Shown piece after piece: positions 8,164 through 18,165 of a DNA stretch of 64,000 bases; the first letter of the stretch is position 1, and each line of letters starts with the position of its first letter. The notes beneath the pieces were generated by a model. The model searched no databases, was not told the origin of the DNA, and saw nothing but the letters and a program-made list of their open reading frames with translations. Origin of the DNA: Fuerstiella marisgermanici (lineage in GTDB: Bacteria > Planctomycetota > Planctomycetia > Planctomycetales > Planctomycetaceae); NCBI RefSeq assembly GCF_001983935.1, contig NZ_CP017641.1:2790001-2854000 (forward strand), read 5' to 3'. The position numbers were made by a program, and so were the translations under genes.

Positions 8164-11100
8164 TTACTCTTCTTTTTTAGCATCCTCTTTCGCTGCGTCT
8201 TCCTTTGACTCCGCTTTTTCCTCAGCGGATTCGGGCTCGTCTTGTGATGCTTTTGCATCGTCTGCTGGCGGCTTATTCGCTTCCGGCTTCTTCGTGTCTG
8301 TCGCTTCGACCTTTTCAGAATCATGGGCCGCTTCATCGGTTGCATCGTTGGACTTCACTTCCTTAGCGGCTGCTTCATCTGTATTCGCTTCATCCGGCTT
8401 CGCATCGTCCGTGGTTGATTCCTCATCCGTCGCTTCGGGGAACTCCATATCTTCCCATGGCGAAAAGTCGGCTTCGGCGATCAGGTCGGACGCCGTGTCG
8501 GACAGTTGTTGCAGATACACTTCTGCCAGAGGTCGAAGCGGGTTTGCACCTCCGTCGGTAATCAGGCCTTCCAGAATGAACTTCGCATTGGCGACGCCGC
8601 CCGTTTCGATATTGGTGATCGCTCTCAGAAACGCCGGTTCGAATTCCCCGGAAGCGATTCCAGCCACAGGCACGTTGCAATCCTGAAGATGCAGAACGGG
8701 CCAGACCGGCACTTGCATGCCCAATTGAGCTTCAACATCAGGCACCAAAGGCAGCGACCGCATCAGAGCCTTGCGTAATTCCGGACTTCGTTTAACGTCA
8801 GCAAACAGCTTCAACTGTTCGCCCCACGTTTCGGCCGCGTTGATGTAATCGGCTTCCAACAAAGCGGCAATGGCAACAGGCTTGTGCCATGTGACTCTGG
8901 CAAAGGCCGGATTCTGTGGCTGTTCGCGGATAGCGGCGGCCAATTGGTTAAGTGCGTCAGAACCTGCCTGAAGTTCGCCTGATTCCATCAGTAACTGGCC
9001 GCGAAGGACCTCCGATTCAGGAAACTGAGGCCGTAACAGATCGACGTTGTCCTGCAACACTTTCAGCGCGATGCCGGCATGACCTTGAGCGACCAGCTGC
9101 TGCACCAGCATCATTTTCTGTTGAGCGTGCTGCTGCGGATCCTCGGGCATTGACTGTGCCAGGAACTCATCAACCTGTTCTTGAGCATCAGTGCGGCGAT
9201 CGTTCCACGTTCGCAAAAGCTCATACAAGCGACGCAACTCGGCTTCCATGGCTGCATCAAATGTCGCTCGTTCTTCGATAATCGTCAGGTACTTTTCCAG
9301 GCAATCAGCAGCCAGCCCGGTGCGGCCATGTTGCTGGTACAAACCGGCAAGCGCTTCCCATGTTTCGGGGACAGTCGGGTCGATCGTAACGGCCTGACGA
9401 AACGCGCCTACGGCCTGCAGGTAGCGAATGTTGTCCAGATTCGCTCCACCAAACACACCCGCAATCGCGCTTTCCGCGCTGTTGAGGCGAACGTAGGCTT
9501 GGCCCAACAGTCGGTGAGCTTTCGCATTTTGAGGGTCCAGATTGATGGCCTTGTTCGCGTTGCGGACCGCCATAATCGGTCCGGCGAGTGTGGCGCCCAG
9601 CAACGAAATGTACTGACTATTGTTCTCTTCCGTGCCTGCGGCCGCAGCGATCTGAGAAATCACCTGCGGTGGCGTGCTGCTGTCGAGGGCCAGATAGTGC
9701 TGAGCTTCTCGCAGTGGGGCATTCATGGTTGGCCGGCTGGCGTACAGCCATGTGCGATAGAAGTCTGGTTCGCGAGCGAATTCGACCTGCTTCACGTCGT
9801 CGGCTTCCGCCGTTCGGAAGGCTGTCTTGACGATATCAACCGATGAAGGCGGCTTCGCCGGATTCCGGACCGGCGCGAAAAACATAGCCGAGGGCCCACG
9901 GTTCGTCATCACCCAATCGGGCGATTGAAACAGACGTTGAGCCATCGTGTAGGCTGGTTTGCCTGGGGGAGAGAGACGAATCATCGCATAGCCCACACCC
10001 AGATCGGCCAACGTCTTCTTCCATTCCGGATCGTAAAGCCGTCCGCTGGAATTGGAATCTTCTGCGGCTTCTTCCGTCGCTGCCGATCCGTCCGCGACTG
10101 CAGCCTCTGAATCTGCCGCCGGGTCCCCTGCCCCGGCCGGGGACCCGGCAGCAGCAGCGGGCTGTTCGGGCGCGCCCAGAATACTCCAGCGCAGCACGTC
10201 AAACCGGTGGATGGCTGACTGCGGATTTTCGTACCGTCCGAACGGCCGCACTCGACTGTCCACGAAACTCTGCAAACCATGCCAAATCAGCAAATCACCC
10301 TGACTCATCCGCGTGTGCAACACCTGCACATCGTCCGGCAGTTCCGCCAGTTCAGTTTCCAGCGAATCCATGGTCGTCTTGAGATCCGCTTCGAAGCCCA
10401 TGCCAATGGGTGACCGAGTCGGCAACTGATCGGCGACCGCGTAGAACCCGAGCGCCGCGAACGAAAGAACCGTTACGGCTCGCCCGCCTCGCGAAAACAG
10501 GACTTCAGACGTATCAATCGAGTATTCCTGGCGGAACGAACGCCCATACCACCGCTGCCCGGCGGTGCCGGCTGCGACGGCAGCCACTAGTGCAGCCACA
10601 GGCAATTCGTGCAGCGCCAATACGGCCAGTAACGCCATCCCCAACAGTGTTGTCGCCCACGGAAGATCGCGCCTATCGCGACCAATCAGCAGCACGATCA
10701 CGGCGATCACAATAATTGATACGCCGGACACGTAGCCGAATTCGAAACCACGCCAGACGTCAGCCACCCACATCGAATAATATTCGGTGCGACCGTCAAG
10801 CAGCAGATCAGAACTGCTAAGCGGTCTCATTTGAGCCATGCCGGGATATTCCACGCCGTAAGTCGTCGCGGCCGACAGCACACTGGCCACTGGCGCGGGA
10901 TTGATTAACATAGCGAACAGCGACACCACGGCGGCCTTCCAAACCGAAGATGCGTCGATCGCAGGCCCATCGCTCTGGTTGGCGGATCGTGATCGCTGCA
11001 GCTGGACTCCCAAAGCAAACAGCCCAACGGTGAGCACACCAAGATACGCATGCGGGTCGAAATTCGCCCACACGGCGATTGTCAGAGGCAGCTTCCAGAT

Positions 11101-11946
11101 GAGTCCCGAGGTTTGGCCCTGCGTGTATCGGTGCAGGATCAGCAGCACGATCACCATTCCAACTAGCGTGGCGAGATCCGTCACGGGCAGAAAGTCAATC
11201 GACATCGCGCCGATCGCCAGAACACAACAAATGGAACTCCACCACGTTGGCATTCCCGTGACAGAAATCAGCGACAGCATGTAGGCCACAAGTCCTGCGA
11301 CAAAGGCCTTGAATAGCGTCAAACCGGTTTCGCCGCCGGCCTGGTAAACCGCGCTGACGACGTGGTCGAACAGCCAGCTGATATTTGCGGAAGGTTCATC
11401 GGCGATGGCGTAAGACAGCGTGTCTTTGCCAGACGGCAGAAACCCGTTGGCCCGCATTTCGTCGCCAGATCGTACGTGAATCAGAGTCCGAGTGTCGGAA
11501 ATCTGGCTGAAGCCAAACAGGAGCGCCAGAAAGATCGACGCCCAGCGGAGCATAAAGTCGCCTCGGATGGCTTCTTCTTCCACCAGTTCCGGCGTCAGTT
11601 CTTCTTCCTCCGGCAACTCGTCGCCAACATCTGCAGAATCGGAAGTCGGCTCTGGCGTGTCGGTGGATGCGTCAGGCGTCTTCGTAGCGTCCGCGTCTGT
11701 CTCAGGCGTGTCGTTGCCAGCCTGGTTTTCTGCCTCGGCCGATGCGTCTTTGTTCTCTTCGTCTGGTTCCGGCACTAATCGTACTTTCTGAATGACGTCT
11801 GCAGTTCGTGTGGCTATCTGGGGCTTACGAGTCGCGGGGGCGGGATGTTGGTAAAACGTCGAAAACCCTGGACGAAACGACGCAGGATTTGCCACCCTTA
11901 TTGGCAAAATCGAGACGAATCCGGAAAAGCCTGCGATGACAAGCAT
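8164..11946 (-). CDS. Large multi-spanning membrane protein with TPR domain
   Basis: A 1260-residue protein not recognised as a named family. It has an N-terminal hydrophobic stretch (1-20), an acidic Pro/Asp/Glu/Thr region (about 55-145) and then a membrane region with roughly ten hydrophobic segments (about 150-500) beginning at FMLRWASIFLALLFGF. A periplasmic-type stretch follows, then TPR-like helices (about 790-1000, e.g. AHRLLGQAYVRLN and VPETWEALAGLYQQHGR). The tail of about 90 residues is almost only Asp, Glu, Lys, Ala and Thr. The layout resembles planctomycete membrane proteins with a glycosyltransferase-like channel region plus TPRs, but no catalytic motif was found. The start is uncertain: the first 130 residues are low complexity, and an internal Met near 150 is possible. 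It is divergent from the HlyD-type gene. Confidence 0.7.
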   Translation of the reverse strand: MLVIAGFSGFVSILPIRVANPASFRPGFSTFYQHPAPATRKPQIATRTADVIQKVRLVPEPDEENKDASAEAENQAGNDTPETDADATKTPDASTDTPEPTSDSADVGDELPEEEELTPELVEEEAIRGDFMLRWASIFLALLFGFSQISDTRTLIHVRSGDEMRANGFLPSGKDTLSYAIADEPSANISWLFDHVVSAVYQAGGETGLTLFKAFVAGLVAYMLSLISVTGMPTWWSSICCVLAIGAMSIDFLPVTDLATLVGMVIVLLILHRYTQGQTSGLIWKLPLTIAVWANFDPHAYLGVLTVGLFALGVQLQRSRSANQSDGPAIDASSVWKAAVVSLFAMLINPAPVASVLSAATTYGVEYPGMAQMRPLSSSDLLLDGRTEYYSMWVADVWRGFEFGYVSGVSIIVIAVIVLLIGRDRRDLPWATTLLGMALLAVLALHELPVAALVAAVAAGTAGQRWYGRSFRQEYSIDTSEVLFSRGGRAVTVLSFAALGFYAVADQLPTRSPIGMGFEADLKTTMDSLETELAELPDDVQVLHTRMSQGDLLIWHGLQSFVDSRVRPFGRYENPQSAIHRFDVLRWSILGAPEQPAAAAGSPAGAGDPAADSEAAVADGSAATEEAAEDSNSSGRLYDPEWKKTLADLGVGYAMIRLSPPGKPAYTMAQRLFQSPDWVMTNRGPSAMFFAPVRNPAKPPSSVDIVKTAFRTAEADDVKQVEFAREPDFYRTWLYASRPTMNAPLREAQHYLALDSSTPPQVISQIAAAAGTEENNSQYISLLGATLAGPIMAVRNANKAINLDPQNAKAHRLLGQAYVRLNSAESAIAGVFGGANLDNIRYLQAVGAFRQAVTIDPTVPETWEALAGLYQQHGRTGLAADCLEKYLTIIEERATFDAAMEAELRRLYELLRTWNDRRTDAQEQVDEFLAQSMPEDPQQHAQQKMMLVQQLVAQGHAGIALKVLQDNVDLLRPQFPESEVLRGQLLMESGELQAGSDALNQLAAAIREQPQNPAFARVTWHKPVAIAALLEADYINAAETWGEQLKLFADVKRSPELRKALMRSLPLVPDVEAQLGMQVPVWPVLHLQDCNVPVAGIASGEFEPAFLRAITNIETGGVANAKFILEGLITDGGANPLRPLAEVYLQQLSDTASDLIAEADFSPWEDMEFPEATDEESTTDDAKPDEANTDEAAAKEVKSNDATDEAAHDSEKVEATDTKKPEANKPPADDAKASQDEPESAEEKAESKEDAAKEDAKKEE
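10118..10149. repeat. GC-rich inverted repeat inside the TPR gene
   Basis: CCGGGTCCCC and GGGGACCCGG flank a short GC-rich loop within the coding sequence, where it encodes an Ala/Gly/Pro/Asp linker of low complexity. The frame stays open. It may be a short repeat tolerated in a flexible linker. Confidence 0.55.
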
Positions 11947-12083
11947 TTTACGGAATCAGATTCGTGGAAATCTGTCGAAAAACCGGTAAAGTACTGAAAC
12001 GACGACTTTGAGTCGCCGCCCACCACAAACCTCCCGCCTCAGGAATTCGGCCGCCCATCCTCCCCTGGCCGAAGCATACAGCC

Positions 12084-13631
12084 ATGACACACCTCACGCC
12101 ACAAAAGGCGTCAGCGCGCCTGAAGACCTTCCGTTTTGCTCGACCCGTTCCGTGGATTTTAACGGCGGGGGTATTGAGCGTTGCGTTGGTGACGATGACC
12201 GGAGCGGCCGACACGGCCTCAAGCCCCGTCGAATTAGGGCTGAAGTTGATCGAGCCGTCAACGTTTAAGATGCAGGTGGAAAAGCCAGGCATCATCGAAC
12301 CGCTCGAAGCCGCGGCTGTGCATTCAGAGTGCTACTGGACGACGACCATCCTGAGTATTGTGCCGGAAGGAACGTGGGTTCAAAAAGGCGACGTCGTTTG
12401 TGTATTGGATTCGGCCGACATTGAAGACTACGCTCGAACGCGCGAAATCATTCTGATCAAGTATCGCGGTCGGCTTGATACCGCCGTGCAGGACGAACAA
12501 CTGCAAACGTCCGACAACGAAAGAAAGCTGGACGCCGCAAAGTATCGGTTCGACACTGCTGTCCACAACCTGACGGAGTATCAGGACGGAACTCACCCTC
12601 AGGATATTGAGGAGCTTGAGCGAAATCTTTCATTGCTGGCTGAGCAGACTCAATCACAGCGAGAACAGGTTCAGCATTCCGAACGCATGTGGGCCATGGG
12701 CATGAGTCCCCGCAGCGCGTTAGACAAAGAATCTCTTCAATTGATGAAGTCGCAGCAAAGCTACGATTCACTGGCTTCACGGCTACACCTGCTGACCGGT
12801 TACCAGCATCCTCGCAGCATGTTGCAGTTGGAACATTCTGCGAGCAATGCTGAACGCAACCTCGCACGCACAAAGATTGCAAACGGACTGGCTCTGACCA
12901 ACCGCCGGTTGACTCGACTTTCCTACGAACGCACCGTGCGGATCTACGAAAAATACTATCGGCGAGCCGTCGACAGTATTGAGGCATGTACGATCCGAGC
13001 TCCTCGTGACGGACAGGTTGTTTACGGTAATTCATGGCACCTACGCAGCCGCGGCATCACTCAAATCGAAGAAGGTAAGCGAGTTCGCAAGCTACAGAAA
13101 ATTTTTGAAATCCCCGATCCGTCGCGGCTGAAAGTCAGTGTGCCGCTGGATGAATCTTTGATCTATCAGGTTCACAATGGCATGCCTGTCGCTGTGACGG
13201 TGCCCGGATATGAAGACGAGGTTGTTGCTGGAAGAATCCTGAACATCGCTCGCTACCCGCGACCTCGCAGCCGCTACACGCCTAACGTGAAAGATTACTG
13301 GATTGATGTTGAACTGTTCCCCACCGACGACCAGCGTCACCTGCTGACACCAAAGGCCAACGTAACAGCTCAGTTTACGCTTCAGGAAACTCCCGACACG
13401 ATTCAGATCCCTCGCGATGCCGTGACTGGGGTCGCCGGGCACAACTTTGTGTTTGTGTACGACGGTCGTGAGCTGAAGTCGCGTAAAGTGGAACTGGGAG
13501 ACGCGAATGCGGAATCGGTTCTGGTTGTCGATGGTCTGAAATCCGGCGAGCAACTTGTCACAGCAATGCTGCCCGCTCACGAACAGGCACTGCACGAAGA
13601 ACTCGCCCGCGACCTTGGCGTGACGCAGTAG
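12084..13631 (+). CDS. HlyD/RND-type periplasmic adaptor protein
   Basis: A 515-residue membrane fusion protein. One N-terminal signal/anchor helix (about 20-45) is followed by a biotinyl-lipoyl-like half (PEGTWVQKGDVVCVLDSADIED), a long alpha-helical hairpin (about 110-290, Gln/Glu-rich) and the second lipoyl half (ACTIRAPRDGQVVYG). Beta-barrel and membrane-proximal domains follow, with PRDAVTGVAGHNFVFVYD near the end. Adaptors of this type link an inner-membrane pump to an outer-membrane channel. No ABC, RND or TolC-like partner is adjacent: the upstream gene is divergent and the downstream gene converges with only a 9-bp gap. The transported substrate is unknown. The ATG at 12084 is used; the following Arg/Phe stretch suits a signal anchor. 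Confidence 0.83.
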   Translation: MTHLTPQKASARLKTFRFARPVPWILTAGVLSVALVTMTGAADTASSPVELGLKLIEPSTFKMQVEKPGIIEPLEAAAVHSECYWTTTILSIVPEGTWVQKGDVVCVLDSADIEDYARTREIILIKYRGRLDTAVQDEQLQTSDNERKLDAAKYRFDTAVHNLTEYQDGTHPQDIEELERNLSLLAEQTQSQREQVQHSERMWAMGMSPRSALDKESLQLMKSQQSYDSLASRLHLLTGYQHPRSMLQLEHSASNAERNLARTKIANGLALTNRRLTRLSYERTVRIYEKYYRRAVDSIEACTIRAPRDGQVVYGNSWHLRSRGITQIEEGKRVRKLQKIFEIPDPSRLKVSVPLDESLIYQVHNGMPVAVTVPGYEDEVVAGRILNIARYPRPRSRYTPNVKDYWIDVELFPTDDQRHLLTPKANVTAQFTLQETPDTIQIPRDAVTGVAGHNFVFVYDGRELKSRKVELGDANAESVLVVDGLKSGEQLVTAMLPAHEQALHEELARDLGVTQ

Positions 13632-13640
13632 AACGGTTCA

Positions 13641-14228
13641 CTACTGACGCTGGCCGGGGTTTTGAGCCAGCTGCAGGTGAGCTTCTGTGCTGAGGAAGAA
13701 GAGGGCATTGTCGATGCCCTCCGCTGGTATTTGCAGCTTCAGTATCGTGGATTCGGCGGAACTATAGATTGCCGGCAACTGGCGATGTCCGGCGTCCAGA
13801 TCAGTACCGCTTGAAGACGTCTTCTGGCGTTTCGTCGCGCGGCTTGCATGGCTTGGCCTGGCCGCAGTCATGGCGGCCAATTGCCCGGCATCAATGTCTA
13901 CCAGGCCGTATTCCGCTGGCAGATCAACGGGCAATTCGGCCGAGATCCGTCGCACGACCACACGGTACTCGCCCGGCGGCGCACCGCCAATCACTTTAAA
14001 CTGGCCGATGTCATCAGAACGTCCAAAGTGCGACGTGGAACCTGCTGCGGGATCGATCGGGACAAGAAACACGTCGGCCCCGGCCAGCGGTTCTTCATTA
14101 AAGAACAGCATACCGCTGACAGCGACTGATTGCGATTTTTTCGCCCCCAACATTCCTCGCACCGTGATACCGGCAAGTACCAGAACGGACAACGCAAGGA
14201 CGATGCGTGTGAAGTGATTCTTATTCAT
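13641..14228 (-). CDS. Secreted/anchored small protein with carboxypeptidase-regulatory-like fold
   Basis: A 195-residue protein with an N-terminal membrane helix or signal (IVLALSVLVLAGITVRGML). A beta-rich segment follows of the type VSGMLFFNEEPLAGADVFLVP...GQFKVIGGAPPGEYRVVV, typical of the planctomycete transthyretin/carboxypeptidase-regulatory-like domain. The C-terminal region (about 115-195) is less ordered. It lies downstream of the DUF1559 gene on the same strand, a pairing that is very common in planctomycetes. A 367-bp spacer filled by three repeat copies separates the two. The function is unknown; surface or pseudopilus association is inference. Confidence 0.7.
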   Translation of the reverse strand: MNKNHFTRIVLALSVLVLAGITVRGMLGAKKSQSVAVSGMLFFNEEPLAGADVFLVPIDPAAGSTSHFGRSDDIGQFKVIGGAPPGEYRVVVRRISAELPVDLPAEYGLVDIDAGQLAAMTAARPSHASRATKRQKTSSSGTDLDAGHRQLPAIYSSAESTILKLQIPAEGIDNALFFLSTEAHLQLAQNPGQRQ

Positions 14229-14369
14229 TCGGAATTTCCCCGATTAATTTTGAAGTGCCAATAAAACACATCGCTGCAGAAATCGCTGTGGCCGCGCGAC
14301 GCTGAAATGAACGCCCCCATGCGGAACCGTTCCTCCCTGCGATACCACCGAGTGACCAACAGAATCACC

Positions 14370-14589
14370 GCCGGCGCCTCAGCCAACGCCTCGTCACCCG
14401 CCCGCCACGCCAATCGCCCGTCGGTGCATACCGACCGACCAACGGGAGGAACGCCGGCGCTTCAGCCATCGTCCCGTCACCCGCCAACCACGCCAACCGC
14501 CCGCCGAGGCGTACCGACACACCGCCGGCGCTTCAGCCATCACACCGTCACGCGCCCGCCACGCCAACCGCCCGCCGAGGCGTCTCGGC
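14370..14589 (-). repeat. Three tandem copies of repeat family 1, locus 2
   Basis: Read on the minus strand, copies lie at 14522-14589 (hairpin GCCGAG-ACGC-CTCGGC), about 14452-14517, and 14370-14434 (stem TCGGT/ACCGA). Each carries the GGCGGGCG(A/G)TTGGCGTGG core and ends in GCGCCGGCG or a close variant. The first copy begins 6 bases after the stop codon of the DUF1559 gene. The array fills the 367-bp gap between this gene and the next; no gene was seen in the gap. Confidence 0.85.
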
Positions 14590-14595
14590 CCCGCC

Positions 14596-15651
14596 TTAGA
14601 ATTGGCCGACGGGTTGGCCGTCCTGGATGTAGTTCAGCAGGCAGAACAGCCAGTAATCGGTGGTGTCGCTTAGGAAGCGGACCGATCCGTCGCCGAGCAG
14701 GAAGTGGCTTCCGCCGGGATGACTGCTGTTGAAGACCCAGGCGTAGCTGCGGCCGGATTCGTCCCAGGCCGCGTTGATGCCCCATCGCGAATCCGTGAAG
14801 TGGACAGGATCAACCGACGAATCGCTGTCGCTGACTACGCGACCGTGACAACAGGTATGAGTTCCCGTCAGGCCCCATGGTCCGAAATGAGGACTCACCT
14901 TTAGCCGTTCGCCACCGTGTGCTTCGCCAACGGCGATCGAATTCGACGCACCGTCGCGCAGGTCTCGCATTCGTGCAGACGCGTTGTTGCCGAACATCCC
15001 GCGACGGATATCTGATTGAGTGTCCCACCATGGCAGATCCCAATCGGTGAAACCGCCACTCGCGAACAGGTAGCTTGTGCGTCGAGCGTTCTGCTTGCTG
15101 TAGATATGAGTCGAGCCGGGCAGAAATGTTTCAACAAGGCCCGCGCTCTCGTCGCTGGGGCATTCCAGAAGTGGGATCGCCGTTTTCACAACGTCGGCAT
15201 TGGCGACATCACTGCCGGCAACCGGCATTCCGCCCCAGGCAGACGTGGACGAACACTGGTTGAAGTCATAGTTGTTGTAGACATTGGCCTGATCAACATA
15301 CGGCAGCAGCAGCGTCCAGCCGGTGGTGTTGAGAACTCGGTTACCCCCGCTGTAAAACGGAAAACTGTCAAGGCGACCAGGGTTAATCATCGCGGGCGGC
15401 AGCATGTTGCTGACGTCGTGATAATTGGCCAGAGCCAGGCCGATTTGTTTCAGGTTGTTGCGGCATTGAGTTCGCCGAGCGGCTTCGCGAGCGTTTTGGA
15501 CGGCGGGCAGCATCAAAGCCAACAGGATCGCAATGATGGCGATGACGACCAGAAGCTCAATCAGCGTGAAGCCTGAGCTCCGTTTGTTGATAAGACGCCG
15601 CTGGTTGCGGCTGGCGTTGAAAATCGGGAGACGTTGGAACAGAAGTGGCAT
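14596..15651 (-). CDS. DUF1559 prepilin-like protein
   Basis: A 351-residue protein with a class III prepilin signal at residues 27-45 ([20 protein letters not shown], with Glu at +5) and the DUF1559-type continuation ([27 protein letters not shown]). The C-terminus has the family's H-X9-DG motif ([17 protein letters not shown]). These proteins are expanded to dozens per genome in planctomycetes and are thought to form or decorate pseudopili or surface structures. Cleavage by a prepilin peptidase after the Gly is expected. The start ATG at 15651 gives a basic leader of about 26 residues, somewhat long but usual in this family. Confidence 0.93.
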   Translation of the reverse strand: MPLLFQRLPIFNASRNQRRLINKRSSGFTLIELLVVIAIIAILLALMLPAVQNAREAARRTQCRNNLKQIGLALANYHDVSNMLPPAMINPGRLDSFPFYSGGNRVLNTTGWTLLLPYVDQANVYNNYDFNQCSSTSAWGGMPVAGSDVANADVVKTAIPLLECPSDESAGLVETFLPGSTHIYSKQNARRTSYLFASGGFTDWDLPWWDTQSDIRRGMFGNNASARMRDLRDGASNSIAVGEAHGGERLKVSPHFGPWGLTGTHTCCHGRVVSDSDSSVDPVHFTDSRWGINAAWDESGRSYAWVFNSSHPGGSHFLLGDGSVRFLSDTTDYWLFCLLNYIQDGQPVGQF

Positions 15652-16077
15652 AGTGAGGGCCCGAATGGCAGCAAGTGGGAACGAACCGCGTAAAGCGACT
15701 ACGGGTTACTATGCATGTTGCTGCTTGAAAGGTCGGCCGCACTTCCGCAGAACGACTCGATTCGCGCCCGCGCCCTTGTCAATCGTCCGGCGCACGTTAG
15801 CGCGGCAAACTGTGCGGCGTGGGCCGGTTGAGTGCGGCACTGATACAGCTGCCGATGAAAACGCGGCTGCCGCGAGTGGTTGAAGATCGTGCGGCTTTGA
15901 GTTTCAACAGCGCCATGCGCGTGGCTGTGACTTTGCACCTCCCCCAGCGCAGCGTCGGGGGAGGTCGGACAGAGCGAAGCAACGTCCGGGAGGGGGCCTA
16001 GCACATGTCGGCTCGCTGCTGGCGTGCTGTCAGGGTTGCAAAGACGGCGTTCCCCCGGATGTCTGCAGGGCAGCGTA
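15652..16077. other. Non-coding gap with one copy of repeat family 2
   Basis: A 426-bp gap between two minus-strand genes, with no convincing ORF. The CCTCCC/GGGAGG repeat lies at 15936-15998. The remainder shows nothing recognisable apart from the expected promoter of the DUF1559 gene. Confidence 0.6.
15936..15998 (+). repeat. Repeat family 2, copy 1
   Basis: A unit with two nested hairpins: CACCTCCCCC...GGGGGAGGT, then CGGAC(A/G)..GCGAAGC.ACGTCCG, ending in GGGAGGGGG. The same unit occurs twice, head to head, at 31.8-32.0 kb. Confidence 0.75.
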
Positions 16078-18165
16078 TCAGGCAAGTGTGAATTCATACG
16101 CGGCACTCCATTCGCCCGCGATGTTGCCAGCACTGAAGGCTCGGATCCACGCGCGGTAACTTCCGGTCGTCAGATCTTCAGTTGCGGTGAACTCCAATTC
16201 CGTCAGATCCGTCAGCCAAATCACTCGTGCCACACCGTTGTCGATGTCGTTCACCCATAGCTCGTACCGCACACCAAGGTTGGCCGCGGGCCATGAAAGC
16301 GTGGGGCGCAACGAATCTGTTCCGGTGACATCCGTGATCTGAATTGTGGACGGAGCGGTCGCCACAGTGAATTCGAACGCGGCACTCCAGGGCCCACCGT
16401 CACTGGCGGCCGGACGATGCCGCACCCACGCTCGGTAATTGCCGTTAGCCAGATCCGTCGTTGGGAAGTAAGAATTGCCGGTAACTCCTTCATCGTGAAT
16501 GACGCGAACCGTTCCACCAATCTGGTTGACCCACAATTCGTACGTATCGTCATCGCCACCAGCCCATGTCAGTGTCGGTCGCGCGGTCGTTGCCGGTTGG
16601 TTCGGCCCTGTGAATTGCGGAACTACGGCGGTCGACACTTCAAAGGTTACACCAAGACTCCAATTACTTTCTTCCGCACTGTTTTTTGCCTTCACCCAAA
16701 CTCGATAAACACCATCTTCCAAGTCCGACGATGGCGTAAACGTCGTGCCGCTCAGTGATGTTTCGCGAATGACCTGATTCTGCACGCCAACGTGGTTGAC
16801 CCACAAATCGTATTCCGTTGCTGTGGCCGCCGCTGTCCATTCGATCACTGGGCGCGGAGTGTTGACGAACCCACCGTCGGGACTGGTGATGGTGACTTCC
16901 GACAGGCCCACTCGAAACGAATGCAGGTCACTCCACACCCCGGCGCCGTCGTCGTTGACCGGCCGCACCCATGCGTGATACGTGCCGATGGGAAGGTCTT
17001 CTGAAGGTGTGAATGAATTACCCGTCAGTCCGGTTTGGTGAATGATTCGATTCGTGCCGTCGACCTGATTGACCCACAATTCGTACGTGGTCGCGTTGGA
17101 GTCAACCAGCCATTCGATTGTTGGTTGAGTGACATTGCCGCCTGGACCTGGCTGCACAACCGCCGACGATAGCGGCACAACAACGTCGATGGTCGATGAC
17201 ACGCTGGTGCCGTTTAAGTCGGTCGCAGTGACGGTGATGGTTGCGGTTCCCGAGACGCCAGGCGTGCCAGCGAGCCGCAACTGCCCGTCGACAATCGTGG
17301 CATTCACAATTTCTGCGCCAGTGTTGGCCGTGACTTCGAAGTTCAGTTCCGGAACGATAGACGTTTCGGCGAATACCAGGTTGTCCCGCAATATTTGCCC
17401 GGACGTGTAGTCGATCACTGGCAGAGTCGCAAAGACACCGCCGGCATTTACGATATCTGCATCGACGATGGCGTCGACCGCAGTCATACCGTCATAGAGG
17501 ACTCGGCCAAAAACGGTGAAGCCGCCGTCCACGCCGTCGAGATCGCTGGCATTATCGTCCACGTTCACAAACCATTGCGACGTCGCGCTGTGTTCCTGAC
17601 CACCAACTCGAGCCATCGCTACAGTGCCGCGCACATTCAGCGGTGTGCCAGCTTCCAGTCCGCCAAGGTTCGGATCGAACCAGTTGTCGAATTCGTTGAT
17701 GATGGTGCCATTGTTGACCACACTGGCTAGTTGGCTCGCCGCTTCAGGATACGCAAAGCCACCGCCCTGTAGCACGAACCCGGGCACCGATCGATGGAAG
17801 AACATATCGTCGTAGTTGCCTGCCGCCGTCAGATCGATGAAGTTCTGAGCCGTCGTGGGCGTGATCGTGTCGAAGGTTTCGATCACGAAGTTCCCCAGCG
17901 CTGTTGCCACTTCGACGGTGTGCCCGGTGATGGCCGTATCATCGAAGTGCTCGCCAAGGGGCACGTACTGGTCGCGAAACGGAGAGAGCATCGACACGTC
18001 CGGCAATTCCGAAATCACGGTGGCCGCCAGCAGTAATCGCGGTTCCAGCATCCCGATCTCAGCAGCGACAAGCCCATTGCTGCTGCGTGAATGCCGCCGA
18101 CGGCGATGTTTAGCGCGCCCGTGCTGAAGAGCGTTTGTCCGGAAAAGTCGATTCCAAATAGACAT
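16078..18165 (-). CDS. Secreted cyclophilin-type peptidyl-prolyl isomerase with four repeat domains
   Basis: A 695-residue protein from the ATG at 18165, preceded by GGAG 5 bases upstream; the frame is open 16 codons further. The basic N-terminus leads to MLEPRLLLAA, an LEPR-type export motif found on large planctomycete surface proteins. The cyclophilin domain (about 55-235) keeps FFHRSVPGFVLQGG, SATSQWFVN and GFTVFGRV. A short cadherin/Ig-like stretch (about 250-330) follows, then four repeats of about 90 residues. Each repeat carries a Y(E/D)LWVN core and a (Y/H)RAWV(R/K) strand and ends with W(S/G). The repeats look like FN3/Ig-type binding modules. A role in folding or anchoring surface proteins is likely but inferred. 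Confidence 0.85.
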   Translation of the reverse strand: MSIWNRLFRTNALQHGRAKHRRRRHSRSSNGLVAAEIGMLEPRLLLAATVISELPDVSMLSPFRDQYVPLGEHFDDTAITGHTVEVATALGNFVIETFDTITPTTAQNFIDLTAAGNYDDMFFHRSVPGFVLQGGGFAYPEAASQLASVVNNGTIINEFDNWFDPNLGGLEAGTPLNVRGTVAMARVGGQEHSATSQWFVNVDDNASDLDGVDGGFTVFGRVLYDGMTAVDAIVDADIVNAGGVFATLPVIDYTSGQILRDNLVFAETSIVPELNFEVTANTGAEIVNATIVDGQLRLAGTPGVSGTATITVTATDLNGTSVSSTIDVVVPLSSAVVQPGPGGNVTQPTIEWLVDSNATTYELWVNQVDGTNRIIHQTGLTGNSFTPSEDLPIGTYHAWVRPVNDDGAGVWSDLHSFRVGLSEVTITSPDGGFVNTPRPVIEWTAAATATEYDLWVNHVGVQNQVIRETSLSGTTFTPSSDLEDGVYRVWVKAKNSAEESNWSLGVTFEVSTAVVPQFTGPNQPATTARPTLTWAGGDDDTYELWVNQIGGTVRVIHDEGVTGNSYFPTTDLANGNYRAWVRHRPAASDGGPWSAAFEFTVATAPSTIQITDVTGTDSLRPTLSWPAANLGVRYELWVNDIDNGVARVIWLTDLTELEFTATEDLTTGSYRAWIRAFSAGNIAGEWSAAYEFTLA

